Positions 56,679 to 64,000 of a stretch of 64,000 nucleotides of DNA are shown here, piece by piece. Made by a program: the position numbers and the translations under genes. The stretch spans positions 1 through 64,000 of the forward strand of contig JAFWJL010000008.1 in the NCBI GenBank assembly GCA_017511605.1. Direction: 5' to 3'. The DNA comes from Bacilli bacterium. GTDB lineage: Bacteria > Bacillota_I > Bacilli_A > RF39 > UBA660. The notes beneath the pieces were generated by a model, which saw only the letters and a list, made by a program, of their open reading frames with translations, made no database searches and was not told the origin of the DNA. Within the stretch, counting starts at the first letter, position 1; every line of letters starts with the position of its first letter.

Positions 56679-58288
56679 TATAATTTTGTAAGTCCGTTAA
56701 CAGGTGGTGTAGTTGTAACTACTTGTTGTGGCATTACTGTTTGTTGTACTGGAACTGTAGTAGGTTGAACTACTTGTTGTGGTTGAACACTTGGAATTTT
56801 AGTAGGCTGAACTACAGGTTGTGTAGCAACAACTGTTTGTGGTTGTTGTTGAACTTGTGGTGTAGTTTCTTGCTCTACGGGTTCAGGATCAGCAAAATCT
56901 TTTGCTGTAAATGTTGTAGGTACCACAACATCTGATACTACATTAGTCATTTCTAATAAATCATTAGAATCTGCTGTTTGTACTTCAGGTTTTGGAGCAT
57001 TTACTTTAATTTCATTATTTATTTCATCTTCGTAATTATCATCATCTTCATTTTCGATTTCTATTGTACGATATACTTCTTCAAAAGAAGTTTTTCCTTC
57101 AAGACATTTTATTAAAGCGTCTTGCAACATTGTAATTGTATGTCCAGAGTAAACCATTTTAGCTAAATCTTTTTTCTCTAGATTTTCATTATTTAATGCA
57201 TTACGGATGTCATCATCAAGTTCAAGAACTTCGTGGAATGCAAGTCGTCCATGATAACCATTACGGCAATGTTCACAGCCTTGAGGATTGGCATCCCATA
57301 CTTTATCAACATCCATTTTCATGAATTTTTTAAATACTTTCTTTTCGTATTTTGTTGTTTCTCTTTGATATCTACAATGAGGACATAACATTTTAGCAAG
57401 TCTTTGAGAAATAATACCTGTTAGGGCAGTAGATAATAAATATCTTTCAACATCCATATCAAGTAAACGTTCAACAGTAGCTAATGCGTTATTGGTGTGG
57501 ATTGTAGATAAAACTAAGTGTCCTGTAATAGATGCACGAACGGCAATTTGAGCTGTTTCAGAGTCACGAATTTCTCCGATAAGTATGATGTTAGGGTCTT
57601 GACGTAAGATAGAACGTAAAGCCGCTGCGAAAGTCATACCAATTTCTGAGTTTACTTGAACTTGATTAATACCTTCAATATTCATTTCTATTGGGTCTTC
57701 AACAGTAATTATATTTGTTTCGGGTTTATTTAATTCTTGTAGAATAGAGTAAGTAGTTGTAGATTTACCAGAACCAGTGGCACCAGTTGTAAGGATTATT
57801 CCATTTGGAATAGACATCATTCTTCTTACTTTATCTAAGTTTTGAGGATGGAATCCTAATGTATCAACACCTTCAAGACTCTTTGAATAGTCTAAGATAC
57901 GGATAACGATTTTTTCACCTTCATTTAATGGTAAGCTAGACACACGCATGTCTAAGTCAACTCCACCAAATTCACCTTTGATGGCACCATCTTGTGGAAG
58001 ACGAGATTCTGTAATATTCATATTAGCAAGTAATTTAAGTCTTGTTGTTAAGTTTTTTTCATAAGCTTTTGGAACGAAAGTATAATCTTGACAATCACCA
58101 TCAATTCTGAATCTAACCATCATTCCATCTTCTCTAGGATCGAAATGAATATCGGAAGCATTATGTTTAGATGCAGAAATAATGATGTAATCTGCGATTT
58201 GTGTAACCGGTGTTTTTGTAAAGTCAAAACTCACCATGAAACTTTCGGTTCCTTTTTGGACACGTTTGACATCAAATTGAACCATCAT
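56678..58288 (-). CDS. Type IV pilus assembly/secretion ATPase (PilB/GspE/ComGA family)
   Basis: Hexameric motor that drives pilin polymerisation. The 536 residues have an N-terminal domain ('HNASDIHFDPREDGMMVRFRIDG', about 40-62) and Walker A 'GATGSGKST' (about 168-176). An Asp box ('TVEDPIE') and Walker B ('ILIGEIRDSETAQIA') follow, then a His box ('GHLVLSTIHTNNA') and a zinc site of two Cys pairs ('CPHC', 'CEHC', about 305-345). After about residue 400 comes an acidic stretch, then a tail rich in Pro, Gln, Val and Thr ('QPQTVVATQPVVQPTK'), not normal for the family. AAAGGGG lies five bases before ATG 58288. It is divergent from two prepilin genes. Confidence 0.92.
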   Translation of the reverse strand: MMVQFDVKRVQKGTESFMVSFDFTKTPVTQIADYIIISASKHNASDIHFDPREDGMMVRFRIDGDCQDYTFVPKAYEKNLTTRLKLLANMNITESRLPQDGAIKGEFGGVDLDMRVSSLPLNEGEKIVIRILDYSKSLEGVDTLGFHPQNLDKVRRMMSIPNGIILTTGATGSGKSTTTYSILQELNKPETNIITVEDPIEMNIEGINQVQVNSEIGMTFAAALRSILRQDPNIILIGEIRDSETAQIAVRASITGHLVLSTIHTNNALATVERLLDMDVERYLLSTALTGIISQRLAKMLCPHCRYQRETTKYEKKVFKKFMKMDVDKVWDANPQGCEHCRNGYHGRLAFHEVLELDDDIRNALNNENLEKKDLAKMVYSGHTITMLQDALIKCLEGKTSFEEVYRTIEIENEDDDNYEDEINNEIKVNAPKPEVQTADSNDLLEMTNVVSDVVVPTTFTAKDFADPEPVEQETTPQVQQQPQTVVATQPVVQPTKIPSVQPQQVVQPTTVPVQQTVMPQQVVTTTPPVNGLTKL

Positions 58289-58332
58289 TTCAACCCCTTT
58301 GTCTACTTTTTTATGGTATTTTACTAAAATAT

Positions 58333-58361
58333 ATTATATAATAATTCTAAGAGAATATCAA
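58333..58361 (-). promoter_or_regulatory. Promoter of the PilB-like gene, in the divergent pilus region
   Basis: On the minus strand TTGATA (58361-58356), 17-base spacer, TATAAT (58338-58333). The symmetric TATATAAT-type core at 58333-58342 may also serve the plus-strand prepilin operon. Confidence 0.65.
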
Positions 58362-58378
58362 GGAAAGGGAAGTCAAAA

Positions 58379-59095
58379 ATGAAAAAAATTAATTCTTCCG
58401 GATTTGTATTAGCAGAAACCCTTGTGGTTACTGTATTTTTAATGGTTATTTTTTCAATGATTTATGCTAGTTTTATACCTTTAGTAGGTGAATATGAAAA
58501 AAGAGAAAACTATGATAGTGTTGATGGTAAGTATAGTGTTTACTGGATTAAAAGAATGATAGAAGATTCTTCGTATAATATTCCTGATAGTAAATCAAAT
58601 TATATTAAGGATTATGGTTATTTACGTTTTGAATGTAGTGATATTAAGGATGATGAAGAGAAACGTGAATTTTGTATTAATATAGTTAAAAATCTTCAAG
58701 TTGCAAGTTGTGATAAAAAAGGTAATGGTTGTGAAATATATATTACTAGGTATCGTTTAGATAATATTAATGATGATAGTAGAACTTGGTTTAAAGGTGC
58801 GGTTAGAAAGAAACTTAAAAAATATCAGGAATTATGTAGTGGAGATGAGTGTAAAAATTCATATATAAATGCTTGTATAGCAGAAACTACAGATAATGAA
58901 GAAAATAGAGCAAAGTGTGCAGAATTAGCCGAAAGCAAAGTATTTCGTTCAGGATTTGAAGATTATATTTTTAACTTACCTGATTATACAGCTGAATCTT
59001 TAAATTATGCTAATTATAGAGTTATTGCTTGTTTCCATAATAAAAGAGATAATAATAATTATTATTCTTATGCAACAATCGAGGTGAGTCGTTAA
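58379..59095 (+). CDS. Minor prepilin-like protein (PilW/ComGF-type)
   Basis: 238 residues. The class III signal is 'MKKINSSG' followed by 'FVLAETLVVTVFLMVIFSMIYASF', with cleavage expected after Gly8 and Glu at mature position 5. The external part is charged and Cys-rich, with pairs such as 'CDKKGNGC' and 'CSGDECKNSYINAC', suggesting disulfides. Size and place in the operon suit a minor pilin that primes the pilus tip. GGAAAGGGAAG precedes the ATG. It shares one base with the next prepilin gene (TAATG) and is divergent from the PilB-type ATPase. Confidence 0.82.
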   Translation: MKKINSSGFVLAETLVVTVFLMVIFSMIYASFIPLVGEYEKRENYDSVDGKYSVYWIKRMIEDSSYNIPDSKSNYIKDYGYLRFECSDIKDDEEKREFCINIVKNLQVASCDKKGNGCEIYITRYRLDNINDDSRTWFKGAVRKKLKKYQELCSGDECKNSYINACIAETTDNEENRAKCAELAESKVFRSGFEDYIFNLPDYTAESLNYANYRVIACFHNKRDNNNYYSYATIEVSR

Positions 59096-59763
59096 TGAAG
59101 AAACTAAATAATAAAGGAATCACAACGGTTGAGGTATTAATATGCTTTGTATTAGTAGTAATAATAACAGTATCAATATATGCCACTGTTTCGAGTTTTA
59201 ATGAAAAAAAAATAGTAGAGGGTTATAAGGAACAAATATATAACTATAAAAATTTATTAACTCAAGATATTCAAGATGATTTTATAAAGATTGGTCTTAC
59301 TCATGCTAAATATGAAAGGACATCTGATGGTAATAAAGTTATTCATACAGTAGATTGTTCTTTGAGGGATGGTAGTGAAAGAAGACTTGTTGTTGAACAA
59401 AGATTAGCCGCTAGTTCATATCATATAGGTGGATCTGTTACCGAAGATGATTATTTTATGATTAAATATGGTGAACCTGATGATTTAATTGATAGAGATT
59501 TACCTGATTTAGGCCATTCTGGTTATGATCCGGTTGAACGACAAATATGCGATGTAGATGATCCTGAAAGAGATGTCAATTGTAGAAAAATTCAAGATTT
59601 AAGTATAAATAATGTAATGATAAATATTACAGATGATAATGTGTTATCTATTTATATAGGTTTTTATCATCCTGATCTTGGTACTAGGTATGCAATTAAT
59701 ATTGTATGCCCAATAGATTATGTATCAGGAGGAACTGATTCTTCATCTGCTTGGACTTATTAA
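59095..59763 (+). CDS. Minor prepilin-like protein
   Basis: 222 residues. The leader 'MKKLNNKG' is followed by 'ITTVEVLICFVLVVIITVSIYATVSSF'; Gly8 cleavage and Glu5 of the mature protein fit the prepilin pattern, although Phe1 is replaced by Ile. The rest is acidic with several Cys ('ICDVDDPERDVNC'). It is translationally coupled to the preceding prepilin. Its last 21 bases overlap the end of ylbJ on the opposite strand, and no terminator hairpin is visible, so convergent transcripts may interfere. Confidence 0.8.
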   Translation: MKKLNNKGITTVEVLICFVLVVIITVSIYATVSSFNEKKIVEGYKEQIYNYKNLLTQDIQDDFIKIGLTHAKYERTSDGNKVIHTVDCSLRDGSERRLVVEQRLAASSYHIGGSVTEDDYFMIKYGEPDDLIDRDLPDLGHSGYDPVERQICDVDDPERDVNCRKIQDLSINNVMINITDDNVLSIYIGFYHPDLGTRYAINIVCPIDYVSGGTDSSSAWTY

Positions 59764-60612
59764 TAAAAATATTAAACTAGCAAGAATAGTTCCAATTATT
59801 CTGCCTTTAATAAATGATTTATAAAGTGAAGTATCCTCAAGGATACTTTTTACTTGCATATGTATAGATATACTTCCAAAGGAAATAAATAGTAGTATAA
59901 ATAGAGATCTAATAATACTATTATTAATTATAGTAGTCGAAAATACTCCTTTTGTTAAATCAAATATACCGGAAATGAATACATAAAAATATGGATTAAA
60001 TGAAAAATATTTAGTAATTATAGATGATATTAGATAAAAAAATATGCTAGTACCATAGATTAATATAATAGTTTTGATAGATTGGTATATAGATTTTTTT
60101 AATATATAAGAAAAATTTTTTGGATAAGTAATTCTCTTTTTTTCTTTTTTATATTTTTTAGTAAATAAAAGTATTATAAAATTACTTAGTATTATTGAAA
60201 ATAATATTTTAATGCATATATTTCTATTTAGTATTGTATTGATTGAACCTAATATGAATAGTGGGTTTGGAAAATGACTAAATAATAGTAAATTAGAAGC
60301 TTCTTCTTTGGTTATATTATTGTTTTCTAATAATTCTTTAGTGTATTTAGCTCCGCTAGGAAATCCACTAATGAAACTAAGTAAATATATATAAATACTA
60401 TTTATATTGATGGGAATAATATCTAATGCTTTATATTCTATTAAAAGAGTAGAAAATGTAAAAAATATGAAACTAACAGGGAATAATTTTGTGTAAAATA
60501 GTTCATTATATTCTAGAAAACATTTTATTATATATTTTGAATTTATAAAAAATGTAACTAAAAGAGTAATTAAACTGACAAGTAATATAATTGTTTTATA
60601 AGTTTTTTTCAT
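59743..60612 (-). CDS. ylbJ: Sporulation membrane protein YlbJ
   Basis: 289 residues, about eight membrane helices, with the nucleoside-recognition/gate-type motif 'SFISGFPSGAKYTKELLENNNITKEEASNLLLFSHFPNPLFILGSI' (about 78-123) that marks YlbJ. In Bacillus YlbJ is made under sigma-E in the mother cell and is needed for heat-resistant spores. Here it is divergent from ylbL, whose Bacillus homologue is also its close neighbour (ylbJ-ylbK-ylbL). Its promoter was not identified with confidence. The C-terminus overlaps the convergent prepilin gene by 21 bases. Confidence 0.85.
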   Translation of the reverse strand: MKKTYKTIILLVSLITLLVTFFINSKYIIKCFLEYNELFYTKLFPVSFIFFTFSTLLIEYKALDIIPININSIYIYLLSFISGFPSGAKYTKELLENNNITKEEASNLLLFSHFPNPLFILGSINTILNRNICIKILFSIILSNFIILLFTKKYKKEKKRITYPKNFSYILKKSIYQSIKTIILIYGTSIFFYLISSIITKYFSFNPYFYVFISGIFDLTKGVFSTTIINNSIIRSLFILLFISFGSISIHMQVKSILEDTSLYKSFIKGRIIGTILASLIFLLISPSR

Positions 60613-60627
60613 AAAATTCCTTTTATT

Positions 60628-60648
60628 TGTTATAATTATTGTAGGTGA
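60628..60648 (+). promoter_or_regulatory. Compact promoter/ribosome-site module of ylbL
   Basis: TGTTATAAT (60628-60636), six bases, AGGTGA (60643-60648). Confidence 0.6.
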
Positions 60649-60652
60649 TAAG

Positions 60653-61666
60653 ATGAATAAATTAATTTCTTATATAGTTAATACTATAAAAGAAGAATAC
60701 AAATTTATAATTACTTTACTTCTGTTATTCATTATATTCGTATTTCCACTAAATTATTATATTATTATTGGTGGAGGAACTAGTGATGTATCTAGTCGTA
60801 TTAAAGTAGAAAATAAATATGAAAGTAAAGGTAGTTTTAATATAAGTTATGTAGAGGAACTAAAAGGTACTGTAGTTACTTATTTATTGAGTTATATTAT
60901 TCCTAGTTGGGAAAGAGAAGATGCTAATTTATATAAATATAATGATAATGAAAGTATTGATGATATAGAATTTAGAAGTGATTTAGATTTATTATATTCG
61001 AATGGTAATGCTACATATTGGGCTTACACATTAGCTAATAAAGAAATAGAAAAAATTAATTCTAAGTTGTATGTAATTACGGTGTTTGATGGATATAAAA
61101 CACCATTAAAAATAAAAGATCAAATACTAAGTATTAATGGTAAAACTTTTGATAGTGTTGATAAGTATAAAGAGTATATGCAAACATTTAAAGAGAAAGA
61201 TACAGTAAAAGTAAAGGTGCTAAGAAATAATAGAGAAAAAGAATTTGAATCTAAATTATATAAGTATAAGGATAGATTAATACTTGGTATAGGATTAGAA
61301 ATGGTAAATGAATATAAAACTGATCCGTTAGTAGATATTAAGTTTAAAAGTAGTGAGTCAGGTCCTTCGGGAGGATTAATTACGACTTTAGAAATATACA
61401 ACCAATTAACAAAAAAAGATATAACTAAAGGATATAAGATAGCAGGTACAGGAACTATTGAGGCTGATGGTACTATTGGGGAAATTGGTGGTGTAGAATA
61501 TAAGTTATTAGGAGCTTCTAAAGCAAATACAGATATATTCTTAGTGCCTAAAGGAGATAATTATAAAGATGCAGTTAAATATAAGAAAAAACATAATTTA
61601 AAAATTAAGATAATAAAAGTAGAAAATATAGAAGATGCTATAAAAAAATTGAGTGATTTAAAATAG
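60653..61666 (+). CDS. ylbL: YlbL-type PDZ/Lon-like membrane protease
   Basis: 337 residues. One N-terminal membrane helix (about 18-38), then an external region. A PDZ domain covers about 145-200 ('PLKIKDQILSINGKTFDSVDKYKEYMQTFKEKDTVKVKVLRN'). The S16 Lon-type protease domain has its catalytic Ser in 'SSESGPSGGLI' (about 237) and Lys in 'IGGVEYKLLGA' (about 282). Bacillus YlbL is a cell-surface protease that degrades the DNA-damage division inhibitor YneA, along with CtpA. The substrate here is inferred. It starts an operon with a small membrane protein nine bases downstream. Confidence 0.93.
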   Translation: MNKLISYIVNTIKEEYKFIITLLLLFIIFVFPLNYYIIIGGGTSDVSSRIKVENKYESKGSFNISYVEELKGTVVTYLLSYIIPSWEREDANLYKYNDNESIDDIEFRSDLDLLYSNGNATYWAYTLANKEIEKINSKLYVITVFDGYKTPLKIKDQILSINGKTFDSVDKYKEYMQTFKEKDTVKVKVLRNNREKEFESKLYKYKDRLILGIGLEMVNEYKTDPLVDIKFKSSESGPSGGLITTLEIYNQLTKKDITKGYKIAGTGTIEADGTIGEIGGVEYKLLGASKANTDIFLVPKGDNYKDAVKYKKKHNLKIKIIKVENIEDAIKKLSDLK

Positions 61667-61674
61667 GAGGATGT

Positions 61675-62442
61675 ATGAAAAGAATAATTAAGGTAATATT
61701 TATATTAATAATATGTTTAAGTGTAAAAACAGTGTATGCAGAAAACTATAAATTAAAGGAATTAATACCATATAAAGTAGATACTACAATACATACTGAT
61801 AATTTTAGTTATAAAGGAATATACTTTGATGAAAAAGGTGTTCATTTTAATGGTATAAAGAATTTAACTGATGAAAGAAAACCTATAAGTATAAGTGTTG
61901 GATTGTTTGATAAGAGAGGTATAAATGTAGGTACAATTAATTATTGTGATTTATATTTAAATGGAAAAGATGAAATGAGCTTTCTTATTGAATTTAGTGC
62001 AGGACATTTTGGAGATAATAAGAGCGTGAAAGATGTTAAATATATTGCAGTCTTAGACGACAATATTACTTGTAAAAAGGGTGGAGCAAAATATTACATT
62101 GGTCAAAGTGTTGATAAATTGGGTATTATTCATAAAGATAAACTTGATAATAGTGTAGGAATATTACTTTCTGTTTTAACAGTGATAGCTGGAGTTGTTT
62201 TAATATTTGTGATTTATAAATTAATATTTACAAAATCATATAGAAATGTGGATGGAAATGAAGTAAGAGAAGCTTTTGATGATATTAATAGGGAATTAAA
62301 AGAAAAACGTGAAGAAGAAAAAGTTAATAAATTTGAAATGGTAGATGATGTACCGGAAAAATCTGATGAGATAATTCAGCAAGAAGAAGATGCCAAAAAC
62401 GAAGATAAATCATCTACTGATTTACATAATTTGTACAAATAA
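61675..62442 (+). CDS. Exported single-pass membrane protein of unknown function
   Basis: 255 residues. Signal peptide at 1-22 ('IFILIICLSVKTVYAE'), a beta-rich external domain of about 130 residues ('FSYKGIYFDEKGVHFNGIKNLTDERKPISISVGLFDKRGINVGTI'), one membrane helix (about 160-182) and a long acidic/Lys-rich cytoplasmic tail. The layout resembles FxLYD-type carbohydrate or lipid-binding modules, but no clear family match is claimed. AGGAGGAT lies before the ATG. It is co-transcribed with ylbL. Confidence 0.75.
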   Translation: MKRIIKVIFILIICLSVKTVYAENYKLKELIPYKVDTTIHTDNFSYKGIYFDEKGVHFNGIKNLTDERKPISISVGLFDKRGINVGTINYCDLYLNGKDEMSFLIEFSAGHFGDNKSVKDVKYIAVLDDNITCKKGGAKYYIGQSVDKLGIIHKDKLDNSVGILLSVLTVIAGVVLIFVIYKLIFTKSYRNVDGNEVREAFDDINRELKEKREEEKVNKFEMVDDVPEKSDEIIQQEEDAKNEDKSSTDLHNLYK

Positions 62443-62477
62443 AAATGTAAATTAACACATAATTTACATTTTTTTAT
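62441..62477 (+). terminator. Terminator of the ylbL operon
   Basis: AAAAATGTAAATT (62441-62453) pairs with AATTTACATTTTT (62461-62473); 13-pair stem, T-run. Confidence 0.8.
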
Positions 62478-62521
62478 TTATATGTATAAATATAATTGAT
62501 AAAATGATAATAGGTGGTAGT

Positions 62522-63394
62522 GTGAAAAAGGTTAAGAATAAAAGTTTGAGAAAAATAATTGAATACTTAATATTAACGTTAGGTAGTATTATAGCAGCTT
62601 TTGCTTTAGAACAATTCTTAATACCTAATACAATATTAGATGGTGGAGTAACTGGTATTGGAATTATTATTTATAAATTAACTAATATTCCACTTAGTGT
62701 ATTAGTATTAGTTATAAATATACCATTTATATATATAGGGTATAGAAATCTAGGTAAACATTTTCTTAGAAGAACAATTTATTCAATGATAGTATTTTCT
62801 TTGTTCTTATCATTCTTTGAAATGTTTAATCCATTTACAGAAGAAATATTATTAGCTACTGTGTTTGGTGGAGCTATATTAGGACTTGGTGTTGGATTAA
62901 TAATTAAGAGTGGTGGATGTAATGATGGTACTGAAAGTGTGGCTATTGTTATATCTAAAAAGACTAATTTAAGTGTAGGACAAATTGTATTAGTGTTTAA
63001 TCTAATAATATATTGTGCAGCTGGTTTTATATTTGGATTCGATAGAGCAATGTATTCATTACTTACATATATTATTACTTATAAAGTAATTGACTTTGTA
63101 TCAGTAGGTTTAGAACAAGCAAAAGCAGCAATGATTATTACTGATAAGGGAAGTAATATATCAGAAGAAATATATAAGAAACTTGGTAGAACTACAACGA
63201 AGATTAAGGCTAAAGGATTAATTAGTGGTGAAAAAGAAGTAATGTATTGTGTTCTTACAAGAATTGAAATATATGAATTAAGACATATTGTAGAAGAGAT
63301 GGATGAAAGTGCATTTGTTACTATTACTGATGTTTCGGATATAATAGGGGATCATATAAAGAGTACAAATAAAAAGAAATTATTTAAAAAATAG
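62522..63394 (+). CDS. YitT-family membrane protein (DUF161/DUF2179)
   Basis: 290 residues. Six membrane helices hold the YitT_membrane pattern 'FLIPNTILDGGVTGIGIIIYKLTNIPLSVLVLVINIPFIYIGY' and 'GGAILGLGVGLIIKSGGCNDGTESVAIVISKKTNLSVGQIVLVFNLIIY'. A cytoplasmic DUF2179 domain follows ('KAAMIITDKGSNISEEIYKKLGRTTTKIKAKGLISGEKEVMYCVLTRIEI'). The transported substrate is unknown. The start is taken as GTG 62522, four bases after AGGTGG; the ATG at 62504 lies before that site. A -10 TATAAT is at 62491-62496. Confidence 0.9.
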   Translation: MKKVKNKSLRKIIEYLILTLGSIIAAFALEQFLIPNTILDGGVTGIGIIIYKLTNIPLSVLVLVINIPFIYIGYRNLGKHFLRRTIYSMIVFSLFLSFFEMFNPFTEEILLATVFGGAILGLGVGLIIKSGGCNDGTESVAIVISKKTNLSVGQIVLVFNLIIYCAAGFIFGFDRAMYSLLTYIITYKVIDFVSVGLEQAKAAMIITDKGSNISEEIYKKLGRTTTKIKAKGLISGEKEVMYCVLTRIEIYELRHIVEEMDESAFVTITDVSDIIGDHIKSTNKKKLFKK

Positions 63395-63415
63395 ATGAAA
63401 ATCTATTTTTTTTTA
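63387..63415 (+). terminator. Terminator after the YitT gene
   Basis: AAAAATAGAT and ATCTATTTTT arms with a GAAA loop, then T-run; overlaps the stop codon. Confidence 0.8.
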
Positions 63416-63433
63416 TTTTTTTTAAAAAAAGTA

Positions 63434-63462
63434 TTGACTTTTTATTCTGTTATTAATATAAT
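63434..63462 (+). promoter_or_regulatory. Promoter of the 63541-63858 gene pair
   Basis: TTGACT at 63434-63439, 17-base spacer, TATAAT at 63457-63462. The -10 lies in the centre of the palindrome at 63446-63474, so a bound repressor would block it. Confidence 0.75.
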
Positions 63463-63474
63463 GTTAATAACAGA
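63446..63474. promoter_or_regulatory. Operator 1: 11-base inverted repeat over the -10 box
   Basis: TCTGTTATTAA (63446-63456), seven bases, TTAATAACAGA (63464-63474). The arms are perfect reverse complements. The size fits a dimeric repressor site of the TetR, MarR or phage type. Confidence 0.65.
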
Positions 63475-63505
63475 TGAGAAAAACTGTTAATTTTTATAAC
63501 ATTTG

Positions 63506-63526
63506 TTATTAATAAAATGTTAATAA
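63506..63526. promoter_or_regulatory. Operator 2: second copy of the palindrome core
   Basis: TTATTAA (63506-63512), seven bases, TTAATAA (63520-63526). The core and spacing match operator 1, centred 56 bases downstream, between promoter and ribosome site. 63504-63526 matches 63448-63470 at 22 of 23 bases. Confidence 0.6.
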
Positions 63527-63540
63527 GAGGAGGAGATAAT

Positions 63541-63861
63541 ATGACAAGACTAGTAATAGGAAAAAAGAAGTTTGAAAAACTAGTAGAGAAGTATTACAAA
63601 GAGGTTGAAGATTTTATAGGAACGGCCACCGCATTATCGAAAGTTGATTCAGATAATTGGCATCAACCATTATTTAAAATAAATGGTTATATTGAAATGG
63701 CAGGATCCAATTTTAGTATTGAAAGATCAGCAAATGAAGGAACTTTAAAAGAAATAATTAATTATTATTACGAAGAAGTAGAAAATATTACGTTTAATTT
63801 AAAAGAAGGAGTTTTTGATAACGTAGTAATAAATATAAAAGGTAAGGTGAAGAAAAAATGA
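63541..63861 (+). CDS. Small protein of unknown function, first of a paralogous pair
   Basis: 106 residues, soluble: 'KKKFEKLVEKYYKEVEDFIGTATALSKVDSDNWHQPLFKINGYIEMAG...EIINYYYEEVENITFNLKEGVFDNVVINIKGKVKKK'. The N-terminal helix resembles that of the next gene ('KLNELINEYYEETRYKI'), so the two probably arose by duplication. The ATG at 63541 follows AGGAGGAGAT; an in-frame ATG at 63517 lies inside operator 2 and is rejected. The pair is behind a promoter with two palindromic operators. I do not recognise the family; a phage-derived or stress-response origin is possible but not shown. Confidence 0.72.
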   Translation: MTRLVIGKKKFEKLVEKYYKEVEDFIGTATALSKVDSDNWHQPLFKINGYIEMAGSNFSIERSANEGTLKEIINYYYEEVENITFNLKEGVFDNVVINIKGKVKKK

Positions 63862-64000
63862 AAATAGATAAAGAAAAATTAAATGAACTTATAAATGAGT
63901 ATTATGAAGAAACCAGATACAAGATTAAGGATATGGAAATAGGCGTTGAAAAATGGAGAAATAAAAACGGTATGGGATATCGTCCTAGGGTAGACATAGT
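63858..64000 (+). CDS. Start of a second paralogous small protein (runs off the window)
   Basis: The ATG at 63858 overlaps the preceding stop in an ATGA junction, so translation is coupled. 47 full codons are visible and still open at the window edge: 'MKIDKEKLNELINEYYEETR' and on to '...GYRPRVDI'. The first helix parallels the start of the previous protein. No function can be given from this fragment. Confidence 0.65.
   Translation, partial: MKIDKEKLNELINEYYEETRYKIKDMEIGVEKWRNKNGMGYRPRVDI

Noticed and set aside
63541..64000. Start of a prophage
   Set aside because: The operator pattern is phage-like, but no integrase, att site, repressor or structural gene is visible.

Overview
The window is an AT-rich, gene-dense stretch of a Gram-positive chromosome. 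TGA is a normal stop (for example at 7766-7768) and Trp is TGG, so this is code 11, not a Mollicute code. The gene set is Bacilli-like: dnaI, dnaG-rpoD-trmK, yqeG-yqeH, ylbJ/ylbL, a ymfF/ymfH pair, lepA-hemW, nfo beside a DUF2624-like gene, and a T-box before thrS. I infer an uncultured, probably gut-associated low-GC Bacillota near the Erysipelotrichia/RF39-type lineages. The lineage call is an inference. I see no rRNA, tRNA, IS element, CRISPR array or clear prophage, and no gene-free stretch over about 300 bases.

Layout. 1-849: end of a secreted surface protein. 0.9-9.7 kb: smc, def, a tiny sporulation-type membrane protein, an FtsW/SpoVE protein, a stand-alone GdpP-like DHH phosphoesterase, and comEA-comEC. 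9.7-19.3 kb: an NrtR-like/Nudix fusion with a zinc-ribbon partner, several small proteins, dnaI, an unusual RNB exonuclease, and a dockerin protein followed by a membrane-anchored Big_2/cadherin-like protein. 19.3-25.4 kb: T-box-thrS, dnaG, rpoD, trmK. 25.5-31.6 kb: membrane and surface proteins, two type IV prepilins, nfo. 31.6-44.6 kb: a class B PBP, rpmG, efp, a glycosyltransferase, ftsK/spoIIIE, arginase, murE, a VanZ-like protein, a flippase and sigK. 44.7-56.7 kb: a polysaccharide deacetylase, yqeG-yqeH, deoD, the M16 pair, lepA, a tandem SpoIIID-like regulator, hemW, an HD protein and tmk. 56.7-64 kb: a PilB/GspE ATPase divergent from two more prepilins, ylbJ/ylbL, a YitT protein, and a pair of small paralogous genes behind a strong palindromic operator.

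How the parts fit. Two programmes recur. One is sporulation: pro-sigK, a doubled SpoIIID-like regulator, ylbJ, a TIGR04086 protein with a sigma-E-like promoter, a YjcZ-like peptide with a sigma-K-like promoter, and FtsW/PBP/MurE-type wall genes. The other is DNA uptake or type IV pili: comEA, comEC, a PilB-type ATPase and four prepilin-like genes at three loci. Regulation is compact. Many genes have an extended -10 box (TGNTATAAT) about six bases before an AGGTGAT ribosome site, giving leaders of about a dozen bases. Most units end in a hairpin plus T-run that overlaps the stop codon, and several convergent pairs share one hairpin.
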